Shown: positions 24,665 through 32,967 of the stretch, piece by piece
Numbering within the stretch: the stretch's first letter is position 1
How the letters are laid out: every line of letters starts with the position of its first letter
From: Streptomyces sp. ISL-87
GTDB taxonomy: Bacteria > Actinomycetota > Actinomycetes > Streptomycetales > Streptomycetaceae
Direction: 5' to 3'
Length of the DNA stretch: 64,000 nt
Assembly (NCBI RefSeq): GCF_018614095.1
Contig: NZ_JAGGOY010000046.1
Coordinates: forward strand, 129,073 to 193,072
Made by a program: the position numbers and the translations under genes
The notes under the pieces: model-generated
The model's database searches: none
Told to the model about the DNA's origin: nothing
The model's input: the letters and a program-made list of their open reading frames with translations, nothing else

Positions 24665-25945
24665 GTGAATCTCTACTTCCCGGCCGCCGCGCTCGGCATC
24701 GTGCTGGTCGTCAAACTTCCCTCGTTGGTGAGGCGCTGGCACAGCCCCGTGGTCCGCAGCGTCAACGCCGTGATCTTCCTGCAGGCCGCGGCGTTCTTCT
24801 TCTCGGCGCCCCCGACAATCACGGTCGTCAACGAGATGACCGGCGTCAGCAACTTCTCGGTGGTACTGGTCTACTGCATCCTCTCCGCCTACGCGTGTGC
24901 CTGCCGGGTCCTCATGGAGAACTGGCGCGAGGACGTGGAGGTCCTCCCCCACACCCGCCGCCGGGTCAGGCGTTGGATCTGGGGCCACGGTGTCGTGACC
25001 ATCCTGCTCATCGGCTGTTTCGTATGGGGCGAGGCGCCGGTCGAACGGCAGCGTGACTTCGAGACGTATTACGCCAACACCCCCTTCATGCGCGAGATGG
25101 TGCTGCTCTGCCTGTTCGCCGTCACCGCCTCTGCCGCCGCGGCGGCCGCCGCGTGCTGGAAATGGGCGCGCGACATCCGCAGGGAGTTCCCCGAGCGGAG
25201 GACACCGGCCGGAGGCTTGCTGCGCATCGGGCTCGGTGTCCTGGCCGTCGGCTTCCTGACCAACGTCACCTACGGTACGGCCAAGCTGGCCGCGGTCGTG
25301 GCCGCCTGGAGCGGCCGGGACTGGGAACCGCTCAACCGGGCGGCCATGTCCTTCGCCTGCCTCGGCACCCTCCTCGTCGCCGTCGGCTTCCTCATCCCCA
25401 TCGTCGGACCCTGGATCACCCCACAGGTCTTCGGGCCTCTGCGGACTCTGCGCTCCCTGGGCCCCCTGCGGCGGACCATATGTAGCGTCGGCGGTCCCCG
25501 TGGCCGGATGCGGCTCCCCACTCCCTGGTACGCCGGCCCCGGCCGGCGCCTCACGGACCGGATGACCGACATCCACGACCGGATGCTGGAGTTGGGGGCG
25601 TACTGCTCGGAGGAGGTACGGGCAGACGCCTACGCCCGGGCCCGCGAGGGCGGCAAGACGGAGGCCGAGAGTGTCGCCTTCGGCCTGGCCGCCATGTTCA
25701 GGGCCGCGGCGGACGCCCGCGCCCTCGGGATGCCCGCCGACAAGGAGCAGGGCGTGGCGGCGGTTCGGGCGCTGCGGGCCGCCGAAGCCAAGTACCGCGA
25801 CCTTCTGGTCGGCATCTCCCGGGCTCTTCCGGCCCTGGCCGTCATGCCGCACGGGGCTCCTGCCGGAGCGGCAGATTCCCCGAGTCCGGACCGGCACCCC
25901 TCCGGGCAGTCGCCGGACGGGGCCGCCGGCATGGAGGCCGCCTAG
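24665..25945 (+). CDS. Seven-helix membrane protein, MAB_1171c/DUF6545-like
   Basis: The 426-residue protein starts with seven hydrophobic helices (about residues 1-245) followed by a cytoplasmic domain of about 180 residues. The latter contains RLTDRMTDIHDRMLELGAYC and AFGLAAMFRAAADARALG, features of the so-called MAB_1171c putative transporter family with a DUF6545 tail. Function of that family is unproven; despite the name, a sensor role is plausible because the soluble domain is the conserved part. It closes a triad with the HTH regulator and the metallopeptidase. GTG start with GAGAAG upstream. Its stop codon lies inside the terminator stem. Confidence 0.75.
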   Translation: MNLYFPAAALGIVLVVKLPSLVRRWHSPVVRSVNAVIFLQAAAFFFSAPPTITVVNEMTGVSNFSVVLVYCILSAYACACRVLMENWREDVEVLPHTRRRVRRWIWGHGVVTILLIGCFVWGEAPVERQRDFETYYANTPFMREMVLLCLFAVTASAAAAAAACWKWARDIRREFPERRTPAGGLLRIGLGVLAVGFLTNVTYGTAKLAAVVAAWSGRDWEPLNRAAMSFACLGTLLVAVGFLIPIVGPWITPQVFGPLRTLRSLGPLRRTICSVGGPRGRMRLPTPWYAGPGRRLTDRMTDIHDRMLELGAYCSEEVRADAYARAREGGKTEAESVAFGLAAMFRAAADARALGMPADKEQGVAAVRALRAAEAKYRDLLVGISRALPALAVMPHGAPAGAADSPSPDRHPSGQSPDGAAGMEAA

Positions 25946-25974
25946 GTGGCGGCCTGTGGGTCAGGCCGCCACCT
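25944..25974 (+). terminator. Hairpin terminator overlapping the stop codon
   Basis: Perfect 12-bp stem aggtggcggcct (25944-25955) / aggccgccacct (25963-25974), loop 7 nt. It starts within the TAG of the membrane protein gene. Confidence 0.82.
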
Positions 25975-25984
25975 TGTCAGATCC

Positions 25985-26125
25985 AGGCAGCGGTTGCGTG
26001 CCGCGGAAGGTGGAGCCGCCCAGCGGGTGCCGCCGTCCTGCGCGTGGACGACGAGGGCATTGCCGTCGAGGGCGGCGTACGCTCCGGCGCTGTTCCAGCT
26101 CTCGGTGGCCCAGAGGTTAAGGGGG
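25985..26125 (-). pseudogene. Remnant of a B-lectin (bulb-lectin-like) domain
   Basis: On the minus strand the frame reads NLWATESWNSAGAYAALDG, then NALVVHAQDGGTRWAA. This matches the LWAT-W...GAYAxL-DGNLVVY-x-DGTxLWA pattern of B-lectin repeats. There is no start codon in a sensible place and the piece is only about 45 residues, so it appears to be the tail of a deleted gene. Identification is by eye from the repeat pattern. Confidence 0.45.
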
Positions 26126-26177
26126 CCGACGGCATCTCTGCCGCCGGCCCCACAGGGTGTTTCAGTCCGTCACCGCG

Positions 26178-29100
26178 TCAGTGAATCAGCCGGTTGACGA
26201 TCGCCCCGAAGCCGTCATACGCGGCACTCGTGAGCTCCTTGGCGACGTGGGAGACTCCGGGAATCTTGCTGATCAGCCTCGCCTTCCCCATGGTGATGAG
26301 GCTGAGCCCCGCGACTCCGAGGGACTGCCAGAACTCCTTGCTGTCGAATCCGTAGCCCATACCGGTGAAGAACGCGGTCGCGAAGTCGAGGACGACAGTG
26401 GTCACGCTCAGGACGATGGCCACCCCCGCAAGTTCCATGGCGAGGGGAATACCGGCAACGGTCAAGCCGGCGAGCACACCGGCGACACCGGCTGCCACGC
26501 TGCCCACGGCGGTGTAGAAGGCCAGTTCATGGGTGTCATGGGCCCAGTCCTTCCACTCCGACGTGGGTATGCCCCACCTGACCTTGTCGTGCTCGGGGGC
26601 GTCGGCCAGGTTCGTCTTGGCAGCCTCGGCCGCCGCTATCTCCTTCGCTGCGTATTCGGCCGCCGCCCTGTCTTCGGCCTCCCGCTTCAGCTTCGCCTCC
26701 AGGTGAGCCTCGCTGGCTGCGGTGGCCGCTTCGATCGCGTTCTTGCCCGCCAGGATCGCGGAGGCGCGGGCCTGAGTCGCGTACGCCTTCGCGTTGGCGG
26801 CGGAGGTGAGCGCGCTCCGAGCGGACGTGATGGCCTGGTTGGCGGAGTAGTTCGCCGAGCGGGCGGCGAAGCGGGCGGTGGCCGCTGCCTGCTTCGCCTG
26901 GTCGGCCGAGGCCTGGGCGTTACGGGCGGATGCTTCGGCCTGGTCCGCGTAAGTGTTCGCCTGCTGCGCGGAGGTGACGGCTCGAGCGGCCGCCGCCTCC
27001 GCCTTCCCTGCCCACTCCCTCGCTTCCGTGGCAGCGTTGCGAGCCGTGGCCGCGGCCTCCTGGGCGCGGGCGGCATCCTCCTGTGCCTTGTCGGCGATCT
27101 TCGCGGCCGCGGCGATGGCACCTTGCATGGCCGCGACGTGAGTGGCGAAGTCGTGGTCGAGCTGTGCGGTCTCGTACTGGGCGGAGGCGAGGAACTTCCG
27201 GCGCATCCACGCGGGGCCCTCGAGAATTGCCTGGGCATGGGCCTTGGTGTAGGGCCCCGCAGTCTTGAGGAGGGCAGCGGTGGCCACCGCGTCGTCCTCC
27301 CGCTGCGCCTTCTCGTACGTGACGTAGAGGAACTCGTACAGCGCCTCGGGCGTTCCGGCGCTCAGTGCTGCGTTGGCCGCCTCGGCCACCGCGCGGCCGG
27401 GCTTCTCGGCCAGCAGGCGGGCGACCACGACGCGGTTGTCCATGGCCGCCGCCTGGATGGCACCGGTGCGGAGGAACGTTGCCGCAGCGTCGGGATCGCT
27501 GCTCTGCAGCGCCGCGGTCGCGGCGAAGGCGACCTTCGAGGGGGAGATCCGGGCGAGGTGGACGGTGCTCTCGCGGTCGTCCTGCCGCTGGGCGATCTGC
27601 CGGTCGCTGTCGACCCAGGCGTGGATGTCGGCGTCCGTGCCGGCCAGGGCGAACTGCGCGGCCTCCCGGGACCAGATGCCGTGGGAGTCCATGACGGCGA
27701 GGGCCGCCTTGCGGCCCGTAGCCGTGGCCGCTGCCAGGTTCCCGGCCCGCAGCGCCGACTCGGCCTGCGCGATGAGGTCCTTCGTCGTCTGGGAGGTCTG
27801 CTCGGCCTGGCTGCGCTTCGCCTCGGTCGCTGCCCGCTCGCGGGCTTCGGCCTGGGCGAAGAGGCGCATTTCCTCGATCGCCCGCTGGGTTTCGTGGTCC
27901 AGTCGCTGCTGTTCGGCCTCGCGCGCGTCCTTCTCCACCTTGATCGCCTCGACGACCGCTGCCGTGGCCTTTTCGGCGGCCTTGGTGGCCTCGTTGGCGA
28001 ACTCGGTGGACTTGTTCGCATAGTCCAATGCCTGGCCGGCGTACGTGACGGCCCACTCGCAGGCCTCCGCGGCCTTTATCGCATGGGCGGCCGCACTGTA
28101 GGCGGCATTGCGGGCGTTACGCGCCGCGGTCGCGGCCGCGCTCGCGAGAGCCTGCGCCGTTCCGGCGGCGTTCGTGGCGATCCGGGCGTTCGTGGTGGCG
28201 ATCTGTGCCTGACGCTGGGCCTCCGCGGCCTCCGCCCCGGCCACACCGGCTGACCTCTCCGCGGATCGCTGGGCGGCCTCCGCCGTGGCGGCGGCCTGGC
28301 GTGCCGCGCCGGCGGCGTTGGAGCCGATGTCAGCGCACTTCTGCGCGGCGCTGGCGGCCTGCTCGGCCTGATCCGCCGTGGCCAGGGCGTGGGCGGCGAT
28401 CTTCCGGCACCAGGCGGCATCTTCCTTGGCCTTGCCCGACAGTGCGGCGTTCTTGGAGGCGTCGATGGCCGACCTGTAGGCCCGCGATGCGGCGTTGCCC
28501 GCGGCGGCTGCCGCCTGGCTCGCGGCCATGGCGGCGTTCGAGGCGCGACGGGAAGCCTGAATCGCAGCATTCGCGGCGTTGGTGGCCATCCGTGCCGCGT
28601 CGGAGGCTCCCTTCGAGGCTTCGGCCGCCTTGCGGGCCGCCTGGGCGGCCTTCACGACGTCGTTCTCCGCCAAGCGGGCCTCGGCCTCCGCGGTCTCCGC
28701 GGCCTCCTTGGCCTTGGCCGCGGCTTCCACGGCCCGGGCGCAGGCCTCTTCGGCCTCCTTCGTCTTCGCTTCGGCCGTCTTGCCCTCGCGCGTGGCGACT
28801 GCGACGAGCTCCTCGATCTTGGACTGCTCCTGATCGCGGGCGCGGGCGATGTGCTGGCCGGTGTCGAGGAACCACTCGACCTCGGCTTCCGTGCCCGACA
28901 GGGCCCGGTTGGCGTACTTCTGCACCTCCGGGCCCGCCAGCATCAGCAGTTTGGAGGCCTCGACGCGCATGTCCTCCAGTCGGGCCGTGAACTGGTCCGT
29001 GGTGAGGAACTTCTCCAGCGCGGCCGCGGAGCCGTCGGTGAGGGCGGCGTTGCCCGCCTTGGTCACGGCCTTCCCACTGGTGGCCATGACCGTGGCGGTG

Positions 29101-29540
29101 GCCACCCGCAGGTCCTCCACGTGGGCGGACTTGAAGCCGCCCGCCAGGAACGCGGAGATGGCGGAGTCGCCACCGTTGAGCGCGGCGGTCGCTTCACGAC
29201 GGGTGCCCTTGCCGGCCGCCGCGAGGCTGTTGAGGAGCGAGGTGCGGTTGTCCACCGCGGTCTCCGACGCGTACCTGACGGCCAGGAAGTTCTGCACGTC
29301 GGCGTCGGACCCGGTCAACGCGGCAGCGGCGGCGGCACGAACGGCCGTTCCGCCCAGCACCCACGCCTTGACGACCTTGGCGCGGTCGGTGTCCGGCAGT
29401 CGGAACGGGTCGCCTTCCGGGGGCGGCGTCTCGGCCCAGGCTGCCGTGGGGTTGAGAACGAGGCTGGAAGTGGTGACGACGGCAGCAGTGGCCGCGACGG
29501 CGCCAAGAATGCGCCGCCTACTCCAATAAATGGTGTCCAA
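26178..29540 (-). CDS. Secreted ALF-repeat coiled-coil protein with hydrophobic C-terminal region
   Basis: This 1120-residue Ala-rich protein begins with a twin-Arg-like signal peptide (SRRRILGAVAATAAVVT...). ALF-type repeats of about 40 residues follow (residues 50-240 and again about 615-800: ALTGSDADVQNFL, ALNGGDSAISAFL, ALSGTEAEVEWFL, ALAGTDADIHAWV). Between and after them are long Ala/Lys/Glu-rich coiled coils (about 245-600 and 805-975). The last 110 residues hold two hydrophobic stretches (AAGVAGVLAGLTVAG, VAIVLSVTTVVLDFATAFF). ALF proteins are abundant in streptomycetes and some carry variable C-terminal effector domains; here the tail resembles no toxin I recognise. Single gene, divergent from the small secreted protein. 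Confidence 0.83.
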   Translation of the reverse strand: MDTIYWSRRRILGAVAATAAVVTTSSLVLNPTAAWAETPPPEGDPFRLPDTDRAKVVKAWVLGGTAVRAAAAAALTGSDADVQNFLAVRYASETAVDNRTSLLNSLAAAGKGTRREATAALNGGDSAISAFLAGGFKSAHVEDLRVATATVMATSGKAVTKAGNAALTDGSAAALEKFLTTDQFTARLEDMRVEASKLLMLAGPEVQKYANRALSGTEAEVEWFLDTGQHIARARDQEQSKIEELVAVATREGKTAEAKTKEAEEACARAVEAAAKAKEAAETAEAEARLAENDVVKAAQAARKAAEASKGASDAARMATNAANAAIQASRRASNAAMAASQAAAAAGNAASRAYRSAIDASKNAALSGKAKEDAAWCRKIAAHALATADQAEQAASAAQKCADIGSNAAGAARQAAATAEAAQRSAERSAGVAGAEAAEAQRQAQIATTNARIATNAAGTAQALASAAATAARNARNAAYSAAAHAIKAAEACEWAVTYAGQALDYANKSTEFANEATKAAEKATAAVVEAIKVEKDAREAEQQRLDHETQRAIEEMRLFAQAEARERAATEAKRSQAEQTSQTTKDLIAQAESALRAGNLAAATATGRKAALAVMDSHGIWSREAAQFALAGTDADIHAWVDSDRQIAQRQDDRESTVHLARISPSKVAFAATAALQSSDPDAAATFLRTGAIQAAAMDNRVVVARLLAEKPGRAVAEAANAALSAGTPEALYEFLYVTYEKAQREDDAVATAALLKTAGPYTKAHAQAILEGPAWMRRKFLASAQYETAQLDHDFATHVAAMQGAIAAAAKIADKAQEDAARAQEAAATARNAATEAREWAGKAEAAAARAVTSAQQANTYADQAEASARNAQASADQAKQAAATARFAARSANYSANQAITSARSALTSAANAKAYATQARASAILAGKNAIEAATAASEAHLEAKLKREAEDRAAAEYAAKEIAAAEAAKTNLADAPEHDKVRWGIPTSEWKDWAHDTHELAFYTAVGSVAAGVAGVLAGLTVAGIPLAMELAGVAIVLSVTTVVLDFATAFFTGMGYGFDSKEFWQSLGVAGLSLITMGKARLISKIPGVSHVAKELTSAAYDGFGAIVNRLIH

Positions 29541-30144
29541 AACGGTCCTTCGCTATCGGCGCATGGCGCGCCGCGAAAAGTGCGGCGTGGCCAGGGCAGC
29601 AAGGTGTGAGTCGCGTTTCATTCGCCGGACCATGGAACGCATTGCGAGGTCCGAGAGGTGCGCAGCATGACCCTACGCGGGACACATCGCTTTGGCTAGA
29701 CGATAGATGATGGAGAATCAACTTCCGTTTATTCAACCTGCCTCTGACTGGGCCTCAGGACGGCCCAACTCGCCACCCAAATCGGACATCAACTCCCCAA
29801 GCGATACGTATTCCCTGGTCGGCGCCTCGGTCCCGTGTGGGCCGGATCACTTGCCCAAGGGGTCCGCCGACCGCCCTTCGCTGCCGGCGAGTCCACCCGC
29901 ACGGCACCTGGTGACGGATATCCTCACGTGGTTCGCCGATGCAGAAAGTCAACTGATGGGCTGCCACGTTCGTTTTTCAGAACTTGATTTCTACTCCGGG
30001 TGTTCGGTTAGGATCCCGGAGGAAGTTGGGGGCTTCCAAGGAGGGATCACCCGTCTTTGACGCATCTCTTGTTGGTTAGACATGAGCCTTCGCATCCGTA
30101 TGGCATCTTCCGGTCAGTGACCGGAACTGACGACTGGGGTAGGG
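29541..30144. other. Long, relatively A+T-rich divergent intergenic region
   Basis: About 600 bp with no gene I trust. A frame at 29707-30060 is open but encodes low-complexity sequence without family features, codon bias or a good ribosome site. The segment 29640-30060 has visibly lower GC than the flanking genes and presumably carries both promoters. Confidence 0.5.
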
Positions 30145-30669
30145 ATGAAGGCACGTAAGACACTCGTCCGCACGGTGGCCGCGGCCACGGCGGCCGGCGC
30201 CCTCGCATGGATGGCGATCACGGGCGCCAACGGCGCCACCGGGGGCGGGACCGTCACGGACACCACCGCGCTGAAGGCCATCGCCGAGGAGGGCCCGGGC
30301 TACGCCATCGAGGACTTCGGCTACCCGAACGCCGACAAGATCCTCGCCGAGCAGAACATCACCCTCAAGCGCGGCGACGGCCACATCCTCCTCGCCGACT
30401 GTGCGAGCGCGACCGACCTCCTGGAGGTCTGGTCCCGCGAGAAGGAGAAGATCTGCTTCCGGGTCACCGGAACCAGCGGCTACCTGACTCTGGAGATCCC
30501 CTCGGTCTTCGCCGTCAAGGGCAACAACTACTCCGCCCAGGTCGACATGAAGGTCGGCGAGGAGGAGAAGACGTGGGACGTGAACAAGAACTCCTGGACC
30601 GCGGTCGGTGAGAGCGCCGACGAGCAGGGCCGCGAGTTCATGCTCATGGAGATCCGGACCACCAAGTAA
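30145..30669 (+). CDS. Small secreted protein of unknown function
   Basis: The 174-residue protein starts with a cleavable signal peptide (MKARKTLVRTVAAATAAGAL... ending near residue 29). The mature domain is acidic and mixed alpha/beta, with a single pair of Cys residues (in LLADCASATDLL and KICFRVTG) that could form a disulfide. It contains no motif I recognise. A purine-rich stretch precedes the ATG. It is followed 139 bp later by the trypsin-fold protein on the same strand; both are secreted and may be co-expressed. Confidence 0.72.
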   Translation: MKARKTLVRTVAAATAAGALAWMAITGANGATGGGTVTDTTALKAIAEEGPGYAIEDFGYPNADKILAEQNITLKRGDGHILLADCASATDLLEVWSREKEKICFRVTGTSGYLTLEIPSVFAVKGNNYSAQVDMKVGEEEKTWDVNKNSWTAVGESADEQGREFMLMEIRTTK

Positions 30670-30808
30670 CGCCTGTACGGCACTGGCAGGGGTCAGTCAG
30701 GACCGACAGGAACAACCGTCGATGAAGCACCGTCCGTTGCACTCGCGACGTGCTTCCGACGCACTTCGACCGCCTCCCCACGCACACCCGTTCACCGAAG
30801 GAAGAACC

Positions 30809-32455
30809 ATGCTCGCACTCCGTCTGCGCCCGGCGCGGACAACCGGTCTGCTCGTCGCCGCCACCGCGGTCGCCGCAGGCCTGATCTCGGCCGCCCCCGC
30901 CCTCGCGATCGCCGGCCCCGAGGCCCCGGCCGACACGTACAAGTCCGTCGTCAAGCTGACCATCGGCGACGAGGCCAACTCCCGTGGCTGCACGGCGACC
31001 CTGGTCGACGCGAACTGGATCATCACGGCCGCGAGCTGCTTCGCCGCCACCCCCGGTACCTCGGTGCCGGCCGGCAAGCCGGCGCTGAAGTCCATCGCCA
31101 CGCTGTCCGACGGCAAGGCCGTCGAGGTCGTCGACCTCGTGCCCCGTACCGACCGTGACCTGGTTCTGGCCCGCCTGGCCACCGCCGCCACCGGTCTCCC
31201 GTGGACCAGGTTCGCCCCCGCTGTTCCCGCGGCCGGCACCGACCTCACCGCGGCCGGGTTCGGACGTACGAAGACCGAGTGGGTCCCCGACAAGGTCCAC
31301 ACGGGCACCTTCACCACCAACGCGTCCGACACCGGCACCGTCACCATCACCGGGAAGGGCACCGACGCCATCTGCAAGGGCGACACCGGCGGTCCGCTCC
31401 TCAACGCGGCCGGCCAGCTCGTGGGCGTCAACAGCCGCTCCTGGCAGGGTGGTTGCCTCGCCACTCCGGCCACCGAGACCCGCACCGGGGCCATCGCCGC
31501 ACGGGCCGACAACCTGAGCGCGTGGTCCGCGGAGGTCCGCTCGCTGACCGCCGGCTGGAAGACCGAGGCCGTCGTCCAGGCGGGCACCTCCCTCTACCAG
31601 GGCATCCGCATGGATGACGGTGCCTGGACCGGCTTCACCGACGTCCAGACCAAGGCCGGCAACATCGGCGGCATCCGCACGGCCACCGTCGCCGGGATCA
31701 ACGGCGACACCCACGTGGTGGCGCTCGGCACCAACGGCCGGATCTACCACACCATCCGCAAGGCGGACGGCACGTGGGGCACCTTCGGGGATGTCTTCGG
31801 CGAGGCCGGCGCGCTCACGAACGTCACCCAGGTGTCCGCCGTGTCCACCGGCACCGAGATCCAGGTGATCGCGGTCTCCAACGGCAAGGTCTTCCACACC
31901 GTGCGCCGCGCGAACGGCACCTGGGCCCCCTTCGGTGACGTCGCCGCCGTGAGCAGCCCCATCAGCGGCGTGACCTCGATCGCCACCGCCAACACCGGCG
32001 GCGAGCTCCAGGTCATCGCCGTCACCGGCGGCAAGGCCTACCACACCCTGCGCACCACCGCCGGCCACTGGGCCGTCTGGGGCGACGTCGCTCAGGCCGC
32101 CGGTGCCACCGGCCCGATCTCTTCCGTGGCCATGGCCGGGATGGGCAGCACCGCCCACATCGTCCTCGCCACAGACAACGGCACCCGCCAGTACCACGCC
32201 GTCCGCCTCGGCACCGGCGGCTGGAGCACCTTCAAGGAGCTGACGGCCCACCTCGGCAACATCACCGTCAAGTCCGTGGGTGCGGCCGGCGTCGACCATG
32301 ACGTCGAGATCGCATTCACCACCAGCGACAACCGGGTCGTGCACACTTCCCGCAACACCGCTGGCGCCATCTTCACGAACCCGGTCACCGTGCCCACGAT
32401 CCAGGGCATCGCCGCCACCCCGCTCGGCTCCATCGCCCTCGCCGGCACGCTCTGA
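30809..32455 (+). CDS. Secreted trypsin-fold pseudoprotease with C-terminal beta-propeller-like repeats
   Basis: The 548-residue protein has a signal peptide (cut near residue 33), an S1-like domain (about 36-250) and five or six repeats of about 48 residues (about 255-545), each with a core like IYHTIRKADGTWGTFGDV. In the S1 domain the TAAHC motif reads TAASC, so the catalytic His is Ser76, and GDSGGP reads GDTGGP, so the catalytic Ser is Thr193; the Asp (DLVLARL, Asp117) remains. Peptidase activity is therefore unlikely, although a Thr nucleophile cannot be fully excluded. The repeats resemble tectonin/PLL-like sugar-binding propellers, which suggests a binding role. AAGGAAG (30797-30803) supports the start at 30809. 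Confidence 0.85.
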   Translation: MLALRLRPARTTGLLVAATAVAAGLISAAPALAIAGPEAPADTYKSVVKLTIGDEANSRGCTATLVDANWIITAASCFAATPGTSVPAGKPALKSIATLSDGKAVEVVDLVPRTDRDLVLARLATAATGLPWTRFAPAVPAAGTDLTAAGFGRTKTEWVPDKVHTGTFTTNASDTGTVTITGKGTDAICKGDTGGPLLNAAGQLVGVNSRSWQGGCLATPATETRTGAIAARADNLSAWSAEVRSLTAGWKTEAVVQAGTSLYQGIRMDDGAWTGFTDVQTKAGNIGGIRTATVAGINGDTHVVALGTNGRIYHTIRKADGTWGTFGDVFGEAGALTNVTQVSAVSTGTEIQVIAVSNGKVFHTVRRANGTWAPFGDVAAVSSPISGVTSIATANTGGELQVIAVTGGKAYHTLRTTAGHWAVWGDVAQAAGATGPISSVAMAGMGSTAHIVLATDNGTRQYHAVRLGTGGWSTFKELTAHLGNITVKSVGAAGVDHDVEIAFTTSDNRVVHTSRNTAGAIFTNPVTVPTIQGIAATPLGSIALAGTL

Positions 32456-32475
32456 TACTGAGCCGGCTCTCCGCA

Positions 32476-32518
32476 CCCGCCCACCCGCCCCCGTCCTCCT
32501 TCGGGGGCGGTGGGCGGG
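32476..32518 (+). terminator. Strong hairpin terminator after the pseudoprotease
   Basis: A 17-bp stem, 32476-32493 with 32502-32518 (one extra C on the left arm), ends 20-60 bp after the stop codon. Confidence 0.85.
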
Positions 32519-32584
32519 CACAGCCATGGCTGGACTGTCCGGCCGTGAACAGCCACCACGTGACGGGGGGCCGGGCAGGCCCCC

Positions 32585-32686
32585 ATTCACCTGCGCCAGG
32601 GCCGGGGCACCTGGACCCCGTTCGCCGAACTCAAGGACGTCCTCACCGTCACGGCCTCCGACGCCATCGCCACCTGGAACGGCTGA
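32585..32686 (+). pseudogene. Remnant of a beta-propeller repeat protein
   Basis: A 33-codon open stretch ends in TGA and reads IHLRQGRGTWTPFAELKDV, then a short tail DAIATWNG. It matches the repeat core of the upstream pseudoprotease (VRRANGTWAPFGDV) but has no start or ribosome site. It lies after that gene's terminator, so it is a leftover end of a related gene, perhaps a former tandem copy. Confidence 0.55.
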
Positions 32687-32918
32687 CCCCGGGCAGGTGT
32701 CGGGGTCGCGGGCTTCGGTCTGGGCGAAGGCGTCGGCGACGACCTGCGCGGGGCGCGGATCACCGAGGCGGTGCACCATTTCCGCTCCGCTTTCGGGCCC
32801 GGCCGGACAGTTGGGGCACGCGCCGATAGATCATCCGGCGTGTGATCGTGAACGGTCAGGGCGATGCTTCCGGGCCCCAGGTCAGCAAGTGGTCAGCATC
32901 GGTCCCAGTCCGGTCCCG

Positions 32919-32956
32919 CCCGGCGCCTGGGTCGGGTTCGTGGCCCAGGCGCCGGG
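32919..32956 (-). terminator. Hairpin terminator for the SWIM gene
   Basis: Perfect 13-bp stem cccggcgcctggg (32919-32931) / cccaggcgccggg (32944-32956), 12 bp beyond the 3' end of the minus-strand SWIM gene. Confidence 0.8.
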
Positions 32957-32967
32957 CCGGCAACTGG

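Noticed and set aside
26157..28253. 698-codon plus-strand frame opposite the ALF protein
   Set aside because: Complement of Ala-rich repeats; gives Gly/Arg/Leu-rich nonsense with no start context.
29707..30060. 117-codon frame in the divergent spacer
   Set aside because: Poor ribosome site, atypical composition and no pattern; treated as non-coding.
32687..32880. Possible gene fragment after the propeller remnant
   Set aside because: Open stretches exist on both strands but none matched a family, so no call was made.
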